Notes under the pieces: generated by a model
The model's input: only the letters and a program-made list of their open reading frames with translations
The model's database searches: none
Told to the model about the DNA's origin: nothing
Position numbers and translations under genes: made by a program
Source: Streptacidiphilus sp. P02-A3a
GTDB taxonomy: Bacteria; Actinomycetota; Actinomycetes; Streptomycetales; Streptomycetaceae
Direction: 5' to 3'
Assembly: GCF_014084105.1 (NCBI RefSeq)
Contig: NZ_CP048289.1
Span: forward strand, 815,922-879,921
Length of the DNA: 64,000 bases
Part shown: one piece after another, positions 48,886 to 57,758 of the stretch
How the letters are laid out: the number at the start of each line of letters is the position of its first letter
Numbering within the stretch: the first letter of the stretch is position 1

Positions 48886-50610
48886 GTTCGGCGGCGGGGC
48901 GGGATCGGTCCACGGGAGGGCCGCGAACAGGTCCCTGAGCTCGTGCTTCAGCACCTTGCGCAGGGTCTCGTTGCGTGGCAGCGCGTCCACCACCTCCAGC
49001 TGCTCGGGGATCTTCTGCGCCATCAGCCCGGCCGCGCGCAGCCGGGCCGCGATCTCGGCCAGCGTCGGCGGCTCCAGCCCCGGGCGCCGCTCGACCACCG
49101 CGCACACCCGTTCCCCGCGTACCGGGTCCGGCAGGCCGACCACGGCCACGCCACCGACCCGCGGGTCCTGGTAGATCAGGTCCTCGATCTCCTGCGGGGC
49201 GATGTTCTCGCCCTTGCGGATGATCAGGTCCTTCAGCCGCCCGGTGAGCACCACATGGCCGTCCGGACGCAGGTAGCCGAGGTCGCCGGTGCGGAACCAG
49301 CCCCCGGCGGCGAACGCCCCGGCGGTCAGCTCGGGGTCGGTGTAGCCCCGGCAGACCATCGGCCCGCGGAGCCAGACCTCACCGGTCTCGCCGAGGCCCG
49401 CGTCGCCGATGCCCGCCTCACCGATGCCCGCGTCGCCGATGCCCGCCTCACCGATGCCCGCGTCGCCGGGATCCGCCTTCCCGGTGGTCGGGCCCGGGCG
49501 GACGATCCGGACCTCCGCGTCGGCCACCGGGCGGCCCTCGGTGTGGGCCAGCTGGTCGGGGGTGTCCACCGGGGAGCCCATGCAGATGGCCGGGGCCTCG
49601 GTCATGCCGTAGCCGTGCGCCAGCACGCAGCCGAGCTCGGCGGCCACCTCGCGGTACATCTCCGGCGGGCGCGGCGCGCCGCCGCCGGAGATCAGCCGCA
49701 GGCTGGGCAGCAGCCGCTCGCCCGGCGGCAGCTTCCGCTGCTCGGCGAGGAAGGCCGCGTAGAAGGCGGTGCTCCCGCCCGCCACGGTGACCGCGTTGCG
49801 GCGGTACGCGGGCAGCGCGTCCGGCAGCGCGAAGACCTCGGTCAGCAGCGCCGGGAAGCCCTGCACCAGCATGGTGACCAGGTAGTCCGGGCCGCCGATG
49901 TGCGCGTACGGGAAGGCGATCGACCCCACGTCCGCCGGGCCCGTCCGCAGTGCCCCGGCCAGGCCGACGCCCCCGGCGATCAGCGTCCGGTCGGTGTGCC
50001 GGGCGCCCTTGGGCACGCCGGTGCTGCCGGAGGTGTAGTAGACCCAGCGGATCGGCGCGCGCTCGTCGCTGAGATCGGTGCGCGGCGCCGGGGGCAGCGC
50101 CGCCGGATCGCCCTCGGGCAGGTCGGCCGCCGCGTAGGCGACCCGGACCTCCGGCGGCTCGGGCCAGTCCGCGCACAGCTCCCGGGCGAGCCGGCAGTAG
50201 TCGAAGCCGCGCCACACCCCGGGCACCAGGAACAGCCGGGCCCCGGAGTCGCGCAGGATCCGGCCGACCTCGGCCCCCCGGTAGATGGCGATGACGGGGG
50301 TCTGCACCGCGCCCAGCCGCGACAGCGCCAGCGAGACCAGCACCGTCTCCACCCGGGTCGGCAGCTGCCAGGCGACCGGAGTGCCCTCGCCGACCCGGTG
50401 CCGCTCGCGCAGCCCGGCGGCGATCCGTTCGGCCCGGTCGCGCACCTCGCGGAAGGTCAGCACCCGGTCCGCCGGTCCGGTCAGCGGCCGCGGCAGCTCC
50501 TGGATCAGCATCGGCGCGTCCGGAGTCAGCGCCACCCGGCTCTCCAGCAGCTGCCAGAGCGTCCGGGCGTCGGCGGGATCGGCGGGCGGGCGGCTGCCGC
50601 TGCTGCTCAT
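48883..50610 (-). CDS. Acyl-CoA ligase (AMP-forming synthetase)
   Basis: 575-aa ANL-superfamily enzyme that activates a carboxylic acid through acyl-AMP to its CoA ester. P-loop: YYTSGSTGVPKGARHTD; A5-type motif HGYGMTEAPAI; GWFRTGDLGYLRPDGHVVLT; and the catalytic Lys in LPRNETLRKVLKHELR. Between A5 and GETGEVWLRG a run of GIGEA/GIGDA repeats is inserted. ATG 50610 follows GAGAGGACC. An imperfect copy of the shared 17-bp palindrome lies 20 nt upstream. It is the likely entry step of the catabolic region. Confidence 0.92.
   Translation of the reverse strand: MSSSGSRPPADPADARTLWQLLESRVALTPDAPMLIQELPRPLTGPADRVLTFREVRDRAERIAAGLRERHRVGEGTPVAWQLPTRVETVLVSLALSRLGAVQTPVIAIYRGAEVGRILRDSGARLFLVPGVWRGFDYCRLARELCADWPEPPEVRVAYAAADLPEGDPAALPPAPRTDLSDERAPIRWVYYTSGSTGVPKGARHTDRTLIAGGVGLAGALRTGPADVGSIAFPYAHIGGPDYLVTMLVQGFPALLTEVFALPDALPAYRRNAVTVAGGSTAFYAAFLAEQRKLPPGERLLPSLRLISGGGAPRPPEMYREVAAELGCVLAHGYGMTEAPAICMGSPVDTPDQLAHTEGRPVADAEVRIVRPGPTTGKADPGDAGIGEAGIGDAGIGEAGIGDAGLGETGEVWLRGPMVCRGYTDPELTAGAFAAGGWFRTGDLGYLRPDGHVVLTGRLKDLIIRKGENIAPQEIEDLIYQDPRVGGVAVVGLPDPVRGERVCAVVERRPGLEPPTLAEIAARLRAAGLMAQKIPEQLEVVDALPRNETLRKVLKHELRDLFAALPWTDPAPPPN
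49396..49470. repeat. 15-bp repeat, five copies, inside the ligase gene
   Basis: Alternating GCCCGCGTCGCCGAT and GCCCGCCTCACCGAT units start at 49396, 49411, 49426, 49441 and 49456. They encode five-residue GIGDA/GIGEA repeats at a surface loop before the GETGEVW motif. They keep the frame. Confidence 0.92.
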
Positions 50611-50629
50611 CGTGGTCCTCTCAAAGGAG

Positions 50630-50646
50630 TCTGACTGACCATCAGG
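50630..50646. promoter_or_regulatory. Shared operator, copy A (imperfect)
   Basis: TCTGACTGACCATCAGG, 20 nt upstream of the ligase start. It matches copies B (51412) and C (57759) at most positions, keeping the CTGA/TCAG outer arms and G-C core. Confidence 0.5.
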
Positions 50647-50681
50647 CGGGACTGCACAGTACCGAGCGCACCGCGCGCGGC

Positions 50682-51344
50682 TCAAGTGTCCTGTGTCGGG
50701 CGGGCGGTGGCCAGCCAGTGTCCGGCGACGGCGGCGGTGTCGGTGACCGTGGCCACCAGGGCCAGGGTGTGCCGGAGTACCGCGCGGCCGTACTCCGGCG
50801 GTGTCCCGGCCACCGCGTCGCGCGGCAGCACCACCTGGAAGCCCGCGCCGACCAGGCCCAGCACCAGTTCCAGCAGCGCCACGTTCAGCGACACCCCGAC
50901 GCAGACCGCGGTGTCCGCGCCGAGGTTGCGCAGGGCCGGGGCCAGTCCGGTGTCCTGGAACGGGCCGAGGCCGTGCAGTCGGGACAGCACCAGGTCGCGT
51001 TCGGGGTCGGCGCCGATCCCGGGGTGCGGCGCGGCCGCCGCCGAGCCCGGGGCCAGCGGTACCGGCGACCTGGCTGCCGCCGCGAACAGCCGGGCGTTGC
51101 CGCTCGCGCCCAGGCCGTCCGCCCGGCGCAGCGCGGTGCAGTGCAGCACCGGTACGGCGGCCGTCCGCGCGGCGGCGACCAGTCGGCCGACCTGGGCCAC
51201 CAGTTCCACCGCGGCGGCGGCCTCGGCCAGTGCCGGGAACACCGCGTCCGGGCCGAGGACGCCGTACTGGCACTCGCAGGTGACCAGCGCCGACCGCGCC
51301 GGGTCGAGCAGCCCGCCCGGCAGTGCGTCGAGCCGTGGGGACAT
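50682..51344 (-). CDS. Isochorismatase-fold cysteine hydrolase
   Basis: 220 aa. Family blocks: ALVTCECQYGVLGPDAVFP at the N-terminus, LVLSRLHGLGPFQDTGL and AVCVGVSLNVALLELVLGL with the nucleophile Cys. The usual triad Asp-Lys-Cys reads Glu-Arg-Cys here: the Asp of V-x-D-x-Q is Glu and the Lys is probably Arg. So the Cys is kept but the reaction may differ from nicotinamidase or isochorismatase. ATG 51344 has GGGAGGA 7 nt upstream; GTG 51347 is adjacent. It diverges from the amidohydrolase with operator B between. Confidence 0.82.
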   Translation of the reverse strand: MSPRLDALPGGLLDPARSALVTCECQYGVLGPDAVFPALAEAAAAVELVAQVGRLVAAARTAAVPVLHCTALRRADGLGASGNARLFAAAARSPVPLAPGSAAAAPHPGIGADPERDLVLSRLHGLGPFQDTGLAPALRNLGADTAVCVGVSLNVALLELVLGLVGAGFQVVLPRDAVAGTPPEYGRAVLRHTLALVATVTDTAAVAGHWLATARPTQDT

Positions 51345-51411
51345 CACCGTTCCTCCCGCCGTCTCACCCCTCCGGGCGCTTGCCGCCCGCAGTCCGGCTC
51401 ACTAGTCTGAA

Positions 51412-51428
51412 TCTGACGGAGCGTCAGG
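51412..51428. promoter_or_regulatory. Shared operator, copy B
   Basis: TCTGACGGAGCGTCAGG: perfect arms CTGACG / CGTCAG around GAG. It lies between the divergent isochorismatase-like and amidohydrolase genes, about 40 nt before the latter. The size and symmetry are typical of TetR-family sites. Confidence 0.7.
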
Positions 51429-51466
51429 TAAAGGGTCCGCGCAGCCGGACCTCGGAGGGAGCGCGC

Positions 51467-52723
51467 ATGGACCACGCCGGAGTACCTGACGCGACGTCAA
51501 CCGACGACCTGCCGCTGGTGGTCAGCGTCGATGACCACGTGATCGAACCGGCGCACCTGTTCGACACCTGGCTACCCGTCAGATACCGGGACCGGGGCCC
51601 GAAGCCGCTGCGGGCGGGGATCGGCGAGCTGGCCTACGTCGGCGGCAGGTACCGGATCACCATGGACCCGGCGGGGCCGCCTACCGACTGGTGGATCTAC
51701 GAGGACCTGCGGTTCCCGTACAAGCGCAACATCGCCGCCGTCGGCTTCGACCGCGACGAGATGACGCTGGAGGGGATCACCCGCGAGGAGATGCGCCGGG
51801 GCTGCTGGGATCCCAAGGCCCGGATCGAGGACATGCGGGACAACCACGTCGAGGCCTCGCTCTGCTTCCCCACCTTCCCCCGGTTCTGCGGCCAGACCTT
51901 CGCCGAGGCCCACGACAAGGAGGTGGCGCTGGCCTGCGTCCGGGCCTACAACGACTGGATGGTGGAGGAGTGGTGCGGGGACAGCGGCGGGCGGCTGATC
52001 CCGCTCTGCCTGATCCCGCTGTGGGACGTCGGCCTGGCCGTCGCCGAGGTCAGCCGCAACGCCGCGCGCGGCGTGCGCGCGGTCTGCTTCAGCGAGATCC
52101 CCACCTACCTGGGCCTGCCCAGCATCCACAGCGGCTACTGGGACCCGTTCTTCGCCGAGTGCCAGGCCACCGGCACCGTCGTCTGCATGCACATCGGCTC
52201 GTCCTCGCAGATGCCCGCCGCCTCGCCGGACGCGCCCCCGGCCGTCCAGGCCACGCTCAGCTTCAACAACGCCATGGCCTCGCTCGCCGACTACCTCTTC
52301 TCCGGCGTCCTGGTGCGCTTCCCTCGGCTCAGACTCGCCTACAGCGAAGGGCAGATGGGCTGGATCCCGTACGCCCTGGAACGCGCCGACGACGTCTGGC
52401 GGGAGCACCGGGCCTGGGGCGGCGTGCGGGACACCGTGCCGGAGCCGCCGTCCAGCTACTACTACCGGCAGGTCTTCGCCTGCTTCTTCCGGGACAAGCA
52501 CGGCATCGCCTCGCTGGACGCGGTCGGGGTGGACAACGTCACCTTCGAGACCGACTACCCGCACGTCGACTCCACCTGGCCGGACACCAGGGCGGTCGCC
52601 CTGGACCACGTCGCCGGACTGCCGCCGGAGGTGGTCTACAAGATCATGCGCGGCAACGCCATCCGGATGCTCGGGCTCGACCTGGACCGGCACCTCGACC
52701 TCGGCGGCAGGCCGCTACGTTGA
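51467..52723 (+). CDS. Metal-dependent amidohydrolase (ACMSD-like)
   Basis: 418-aa TIM-barrel enzyme of the amidohydrolase-2 group. Metal ligands are suggested by VVSVDDHVIEPAHLF (Asp-x-His), VVCMHIGSSSQMP (His) and FETDYPHVDSTWP (Asp); LAYSEGQMGWIPYALERADD is also typical. Relatives decarboxylate or hydrolyse ring-derived acids. ATG 51467 has GGAGGGAG upstream and operator B about 40 nt upstream. Two acyl-CoA dehydrogenase genes follow on the same strand, 46 nt then a 1-nt overlap. Substrate not inferable. Confidence 0.9.
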   Translation: MDHAGVPDATSTDDLPLVVSVDDHVIEPAHLFDTWLPVRYRDRGPKPLRAGIGELAYVGGRYRITMDPAGPPTDWWIYEDLRFPYKRNIAAVGFDRDEMTLEGITREEMRRGCWDPKARIEDMRDNHVEASLCFPTFPRFCGQTFAEAHDKEVALACVRAYNDWMVEEWCGDSGGRLIPLCLIPLWDVGLAVAEVSRNAARGVRAVCFSEIPTYLGLPSIHSGYWDPFFAECQATGTVVCMHIGSSSQMPAASPDAPPAVQATLSFNNAMASLADYLFSGVLVRFPRLRLAYSEGQMGWIPYALERADDVWREHRAWGGVRDTVPEPPSSYYYRQVFACFFRDKHGIASLDAVGVDNVTFETDYPHVDSTWPDTRAVALDHVAGLPPEVVYKIMRGNAIRMLGLDLDRHLDLGGRPLR

Positions 52724-52769
52724 CCCGGGTGCCCGTGTCGACCGCGGGTCCGGTGGGGAGGAGACCGGT

Positions 52770-53981
52770 GTGGACCTGAGCGACACCGCCGCCGAGGCGG
52801 CCTTCCGGCGCGGGCTGCGCGACTGGCTGGGGAAGACCCTGCCGGAGCTGCCGCCGCCGCCCGACCCGGACGACTGGCCCGGACGCCGCGCCTACGACAC
52901 GTCCTGGCAGCGACGGCTGTACGACGCCGGGTACGCCGGGGTGCACTGGCCGGTCGAGGCGGGCGGCAGCGGCGCGACCCCGGCCGAGCACCTGATCTAC
53001 CTGGAGGAGACCGAGCGGGCCGGGGCCCCCTATGTCGGGGCCAACTTCGTCGGCCTGCTGCACGCCGGGCCGACCATCGCCGCCGAGGGCAGCGCCGAGC
53101 AGCGGCGCCGCTACCTGCCGCCGATCCTCAGCGGCCGGGAGGTCTGGTGCCAGGGCTTCAGCGAACCGGGCGCGGGCTCCGACCTGGCGGCGCTGCGCAC
53201 CCGCGCGGTCCGCGACGGTGACGCGTACGTGGTCAGCGGCAGCAAGATCTGGACCTCCCACGCCGAAGTCGCCGACTGGTGCGAGCTGCTGGTCCGCACC
53301 GACCCGGAGGCGCCCCGGCACCGGGGCATCAGCTGGCTGATCCTGCCGATGGACGCCCCCGGGGTGACCGTCCGCCCGTTGCGGACGCTGGCCGGGACCG
53401 CCGAGTTCGCCGAACTGTTCCTGGACGAGGTGCGGATCCCGGTCGGCAACCGGGTGGGCGCGGAGAACGACGGCTGGCGGGTGACCATGGTGACCCTCTC
53501 CTTCGAGCGCGGCACCGCCTTCGCGAGCGAGGTGCTGGCCGGACGCCGGGCGCTCGGCGCCCTGGCCGCGCGAGCGGCCCGCGACGGGGCCTGGAACGAC
53601 GGCGAGTTGCGGCGCCGGATCGGGCTGCTGGCGGCGGAGTTCACCGCGCTGTGGCGGCTGGTGCAGTGGAACGTCTCCGAGGCGGGCGCGGGCGGCGTCC
53701 CCGGGGCCGGTGCCTCGGTCTTCAAGCTGCGCTTCTCGGAGGCCCGGCAGCGGCTCTACGACCTGGCGGCGGAGGTCCTGGGCAGCGGCGCGCTGCTGCT
53801 GCCCGACCAGGCCGACCAGGCCGACCGGTCCGACCCGGCCGAACCGGCGTGGACGGCGCAGCGGTTGCAGGGCCTGTCGTACACCATCGCGGCGGGCACC
53901 TCGCAGATCCAGCGGAACATCGTGGCGCAGCGGGTGCTCGGCCTGCCGCGCCCGGGGCGCAGCGGAGCGGGGGGCGGCTGA
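52770..53981 (+). CDS. Acyl-CoA dehydrogenase (first of a pair)
   Basis: 403-aa FAD enzyme for alpha,beta-desaturation of an acyl-CoA. Substrate and flavin motifs: WCQGFSEPGAGSDLAALRT and SGSKIWTSHAEVADWC; C-terminal GTSQIQRNIVAQRVLGLPR. The usual catalytic Glu before G-T reads Ala (IAAGTSQIQ), so the base must lie elsewhere or in a partner. A short D-Q-A repeat (DQADQADRSDP) is inserted before the last helix. GTG 52770 follows GGGGAGGAG. Its TGA overlaps the ATG of the next dehydrogenase by 1 nt. Confidence 0.92.
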   Translation: MDLSDTAAEAAFRRGLRDWLGKTLPELPPPPDPDDWPGRRAYDTSWQRRLYDAGYAGVHWPVEAGGSGATPAEHLIYLEETERAGAPYVGANFVGLLHAGPTIAAEGSAEQRRRYLPPILSGREVWCQGFSEPGAGSDLAALRTRAVRDGDAYVVSGSKIWTSHAEVADWCELLVRTDPEAPRHRGISWLILPMDAPGVTVRPLRTLAGTAEFAELFLDEVRIPVGNRVGAENDGWRVTMVTLSFERGTAFASEVLAGRRALGALAARAARDGAWNDGELRRRIGLLAAEFTALWRLVQWNVSEAGAGGVPGAGASVFKLRFSEARQRLYDLAAEVLGSGALLLPDQADQADRSDPAEPAWTAQRLQGLSYTIAAGTSQIQRNIVAQRVLGLPRPGRSGAGGG

Positions 53982-54982
53982 TGGACTTCCGACTGACCGA
54001 GGACCAGCGGCAGTTGCGGTCCGGGATCCGCGCGCTGCTGGCGGCCAGGTACGACCGGGAGCGGCTGCGGGCCGCGGTGGACGCGGGCGGCCCGCTGGAC
54101 CGCGCGCTCTGGGCGGAGCTGCGCGCGGCCGGGCTGTTCTCGCTGCGCGCGACCGGTCCGACCGGCCTGGGCCTGGGCCCGGCCGAGGCGGCGCTGGTGT
54201 TCGAGGAGGTGGGCGGCTCGCTGCTGCCGGGCCCGCTGGTGGCCAGCGAACTCGCGGCGGCGCACGGGGTGCTGGGGCCGGGCTCGGCGCCGGTGGCGGC
54301 GCTGCTGCGGCTGCCGCCGGGGCGCGGACCGCTGCTGGTCGAGCAGTTGCCGGAGCTGGAGGCGCTGCTGGTGCTGGACTCGGCAGCGGGGGAGCTGCGG
54401 CTGCTGGACCCGGCCGAGGTGCTGCCGCTGGCCCGGCCGGTGCGCGGGGTGGATCCGCTGACGCCGCTGTGGGAGGTCACCGGGACGCTCCCGGCCGGGA
54501 CGCGGATCGACGGCGCGGACCCGGCCCGGATCTGGGCGGAGGGGACGCTGCTGACGGCCGCGTCGCAGGTGGGCCTGGCCGCGCGGGCGGTGCGCTCGGC
54601 GGTGGAGTACGCCCGGCAGCGGGAGCAGTTCGGGCAGCCGATCGGAGCCTTCCAGGCGGTGCAGCACCTGTGCGCGGACATGCTCGGGCGGCTGGAGCCG
54701 GCCCGGGTCGCGGTCCGGGCGGCGGCGGTCCTGCTGTCCGCGGGGCCCGAACTGACGCCGCGGGCCCGGGCCGAGGTGGCGGGCGCGAAGCTGCTCGCGG
54801 ACGAGGCGGCGGCGCGCGGCGCGCGCGACTGCCTGCAGGTGCACGGCGGCATGGGGTTCACCTGGGAGGCCGACGTCCAGCTGCTGCTGAAACGCGCCTG
54901 GGTGTGGCAGCGGTCGTTCGCCGGGGCCCGGGAGTGTGCCGAGGAGCTGGCCGGGCAGGTGCTCGCGGACGGGTCGCGGTGA
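53981..54982 (+). CDS. Acyl-CoA dehydrogenase (second of the pair)
   Basis: 333 aa, shorter than usual (380-400). Keeps the N-terminal helical domain (MDFRLTEDQRQLRSGIRALL) and the C-terminal RQREQFGQPIGAFQAVQHLC and QVHGGMGFTWEADVQLLLKR, but the middle beta domain is degraded: no S-E-P-x-x-G-S-D motif is seen. This matches the small subunit of heterotetrameric actinobacterial dehydrogenases (as in cholesterol side-chain breakdown). The TGATG overlap with the first gene supports a complex. Confidence 0.9.
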   Translation: MDFRLTEDQRQLRSGIRALLAARYDRERLRAAVDAGGPLDRALWAELRAAGLFSLRATGPTGLGLGPAEAALVFEEVGGSLLPGPLVASELAAAHGVLGPGSAPVAALLRLPPGRGPLLVEQLPELEALLVLDSAAGELRLLDPAEVLPLARPVRGVDPLTPLWEVTGTLPAGTRIDGADPARIWAEGTLLTAASQVGLAARAVRSAVEYARQREQFGQPIGAFQAVQHLCADMLGRLEPARVAVRAAAVLLSAGPELTPRARAEVAGAKLLADEAAARGARDCLQVHGGMGFTWEADVQLLLKRAWVWQRSFAGARECAEELAGQVLADGSR

Positions 54983-55407
54983 CCGGCCCGCGGACGCTCG
55001 GCTGTGGACACTTGTAGGAAGGGTGGTTTTGCCGGGACGCAAGCAGGTTGCCGCTGTTCCGGGAACGGTTCGGTTACGCTCCACAGATGCGAACGGATCA
55101 GGGGCCGGGTGAGCGGCAGCGGGCACACGGGCGGTTCGCCACAAGGGCTCTCACCTGGTGCGCTGTGACATCCACCGGCACTCCGCCGGGGTCCGTGACC
55201 ACGGCGCGGGGGCCTGCGGGGGCAGTATGCACCTCGCGACGGCCGCTGCGGTGGAATATGCCCGAAGCGCTTGCCGTGATTGGCGCGGGCGAATCATCCT
55301 GGGTCAGTTCCGTTGCGGGGCATGGCCGGTGGCACCCAGGACGCCGCCGCTCGGGCCCCTCATCTTCCAAGGCACGACTGATCCCGCAAGTACGGGTGGT
55401 GTGAGCG
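54983..55407. other. Intergenic upstream of the RsbW-like gene
   Basis: 425 nt without a convincing gene. A frame at 55048-55404 is open but has poor codon use. CTGTTCCGGGAACGG (55055-55069) is an inverted repeat, and GGTTACGCT beyond it resembles a promoter -10 region. Confidence 0.45.
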
Positions 55408-55881
55408 GTGCAGGTGCTTCAGGTGCAGATCGCGGTAGCGGCCGATCCGGCCGAGGTCGGGCGGGCCCGCCGGTGGGCCCGGTCCCGGCTGCACGGGTGC
55501 GGGGTCGACCCGGACGCGCCGCTGGCCGAGACGCTGATACTGGTGATCTCCGAACTGGTCACCAACGCGGTGGTGCACACCGGGTGTCCGGCGGTGCTGC
55601 GGCTGGTCTTCCCGGTCGGCGCGGACGCCGGGCGGCGGCCGGTGCGGATCGAGGTCGCCGACAGCAGCGCGCAGCCGCCGCAGCGGCGCTGCGCCAGGGG
55701 CGAGTCGACCAGCGGGCGCGGCCTGGAGATGGTGGACTGCCTCTCCGACCGCTGGGGCTGGCACCCGGACGGCGCGGGCAAGCGGGTCTGGTGCGAGATC
55801 GAGCAGTTCGAGCGGACCACGCCGGTCCCGGCTCTCGGCGACGTCGCGGCGCTCGGCCTGCAACGGCTGCTGGTGGGCTGA
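55408..55881 (+). CDS. RsbW-like ATP-binding regulator
   Basis: 157-aa HATPase_c protein of the anti-sigma-factor kinase type. N-box: ETLILVISELVTNAVVHTGC; G1-box-like RIEVADSS; GRGLEMVDCLSDRWGW for the G2 region. Streptomycetes carry many such proteins, mostly of unknown target. GTG 55408 starts VQVLQVQIAV. It sits alone between two long non-coding stretches inside the catabolic region, and without any STAS or sigma gene nearby. Kinase activity is not proven. Confidence 0.88.
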   Translation: MQVLQVQIAVAADPAEVGRARRWARSRLHGCGVDPDAPLAETLILVISELVTNAVVHTGCPAVLRLVFPVGADAGRRPVRIEVADSSAQPPQRRCARGESTSGRGLEMVDCLSDRWGWHPDGAGKRVWCEIEQFERTTPVPALGDVAALGLQRLLVG

Positions 55882-56753
55882 CCGGCCGACCGGCCCCGGT
55901 GCGCTATCGGCACGAATGATCGCGGACGGACCGATTGCGCCCATCATCCGGGAAATTGGCATAAATGCGCTGCTGCGGCGGTCTTTCGGGGCCGCCCCGA
56001 TCCGCTGCCGGGCGCGGCGATTGACGGCCACAATTCGGTCTCGCCGAGAAAACGCCCAGATAACCGTGATCGCCGCGCGGCCCGCCGGTCCGGGCCCGGC
56101 GCCGGGCGACCGGGTTCCGCGCCGGGTCGCGGCGACGGCGTCCGCCGGTGCGGACCACCCCGGCGGCGCGGCGCCGCCGGGGACCTCCGTGGACGTCCGA
56201 GGGGCCGCCCTGGGCCCTGATCCGGCCTGGTGACCCCGCGTTGACCAGCGACGACGCTCAGCGTCCGGGCGCGGCCCGGGTCGCGCGCGGTGGTCGCGGG
56301 CCCGGGGCGGGGTCGGTTCGCGGGCCCGGTCGCACAGTCCTGGGCGGGGGATTGACGGGCCGCGGTGAGTAGTTCGTACGGAGGGGCGAATTCCAGTCAG
56401 CCGGCCCCCGGGGCCGCGACCGAAAGCGTACGCAACCAATCCGAATCCCGGGCTGGCCATTGACGTGGCGTGTCCGGCTGATCACGCTTGAACCCGGACT
56501 CGTGGTGAGGGGACGTTGAGGGCGCGAGCGGCCGTCGGCCGTAGGGGCGCGTCCTTGGCGAGAGCGGGTCCGATCGGCGCGGGGACAGGGCAGGGGCGGC
56601 CACTTCGGTGGGACCCCCGGCGTCGAGACCGGGTGGCGGGATTCCGAGCGGCCAGTGCGGGGGGCCGCGCGGCGCCTCGCCACCCGTTCTGTTCCGGCCG
56701 CCGGGCGCGGGGCGCGATCGCCGCCGGTCGCCGCCGGTGGGGGCCGGTGGGGG
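55882..56753. other. Long gene-free stretch
   Basis: About 870 nt. Part of it (55920-56060) is less GC-rich (e.g. GGAAATTGGCATAAATGCG). Open frames on both strands have codon use unlike genes nearby, and no domain or start signal was recognised. TTGAC-type hexamers occur at 56231, 56352 and 56459 with no clear -10 partner. An 8-bp duplication GACCGGCC x2 spans the stop of the RsbW-like gene (55880-55895). Confidence 0.5.
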
Positions 56754-57692
56754 CTACTTCACCGCGACCGGGACCACCGGCGAGCCGACGCCGCCGGTGA
56801 ACGGCTCCGGTGGCGCGGACAGCAGGAAGGCGTACCGGCCGTCCTGCGCGCAGTCCTCGGCCAGCTCCTCCAGGTTCCAGTTCTGCCCCTGCATCATCCC
56901 CATCTCCACCAGGTCCAGGGCGTGCACCGGCAGGTAGAGGCCGTCGATCTCGGGCGGGAAGATCTCGAAGGTGAGCGTGTCGTTGGCCACCGCCGCCACG
57001 TCGTGGGCGTGGAACCACTCCGGGGTGCGCAGCGAGAGGCCGGGGGAGGGGTAGCCGTAGCCGTCCCGGTCGCCGCCCAGGTAGAGCTGGACCTGGCCGG
57101 TGCGGACCAGCACGATGTCCCCGGCGCGGACCTCGGTGCGGGCCAACTCCTGCGCCGCGTCCAGGTCCTGGGTGGTGACCAGGTGGCCGGGCGGCAGTCG
57201 GCGCAGGCCGCGGGCGCGGGCCACGTCCAGCAGGACGCCCCGGCCGAGCACCGGCCCGGCCTTCTCGACACCGCTGTGCAGCGCGCCCTCGTGCGCGGTG
57301 ACGGCGGTGTTCGCGGGCCGGTTGTTGTAGATCCGGTTGCCGTGGCTGACATGGCCGAGGCCGTCCCAGTGGGTGGCCGCCTGTAGGCCCAGGGTGACCA
57401 CGTCGTCGCTGGTGGCGATGGCGCCGGGGCCGAACATCTCCCAGTTCAGCGCGACCATGGTGTGCAGCGGGTTGACCCGCCCGGGGATCATTCCGGTCTG
57501 CACGCCCTGCTGCTGGAGCGGCAGCGCCAGCGAGAACCGGCGGCCGGTGCGGACCGTGGCGACCGCGTCCCGCACGGCCTGACGGGTAATCAGGTTGAGG
57601 GTGCCGAGCTCGTCGTCGGCGCCCCAGCGGCCCCAGTTGTTGACCTTTTTGGCGATGTCGCGGAACGCCTCGAAGTCGGTGAGTGCGGGCAC
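56754..57692 (-). CDS. Cyclase-family metal hydrolase (kynurenine-formamidase-like)
   Basis: 312 aa. The metal motif H-x-G-T-H-x-D is represented by QAATHWDGLGHVSHGNRIYN; also VLVRTGQVQLYLGG and FEIFPPEIDGLYLPVHALD, and NNWGRWGADDELGTLNLI at the start. Such hydrolases open lactam, amide or cyclic ketone rings. GTG 57692 has AGGAGG upstream; operator C lies 67 nt upstream, shared with the divergent SDR. It would act on a ring or amide in the catabolic pathway, but this is inference. Confidence 0.9.
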   Translation of the reverse strand: MPALTDFEAFRDIAKKVNNWGRWGADDELGTLNLITRQAVRDAVATVRTGRRFSLALPLQQQGVQTGMIPGRVNPLHTMVALNWEMFGPGAIATSDDVVTLGLQAATHWDGLGHVSHGNRIYNNRPANTAVTAHEGALHSGVEKAGPVLGRGVLLDVARARGLRRLPPGHLVTTQDLDAAQELARTEVRAGDIVLVRTGQVQLYLGGDRDGYGYPSPGLSLRTPEWFHAHDVAAVANDTLTFEIFPPEIDGLYLPVHALDLVEMGMMQGQNWNLEELAEDCAQDGRYAFLLSAPPEPFTGGVGSPVVPVAVK

Positions 57693-57758
57693 GGCGGCCT
57701 CCTGCTCGAATCTGACGATGCCTCAGCTATGGTCTCTGCGGCTGCTTCGCTCCTAGAA

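Noticed and set aside
48747-48938. 63-codon plus-strand frame starting near the TTACC repeats
   Set aside because: It is built from the tandem repeats at the ligase stop and has no ribosome site.
55048-55404. 118-codon open frame upstream of the RsbW-like gene
   Set aside because: Third-position G/C bias is lost, no ribosome site or domain; treated as non-coding.
55916-56233. 105-codon plus-strand frame in the gene-free stretch
   Set aside because: Codon use is unlike genes nearby and no motif is recognisable, though its lower GC content was noted.
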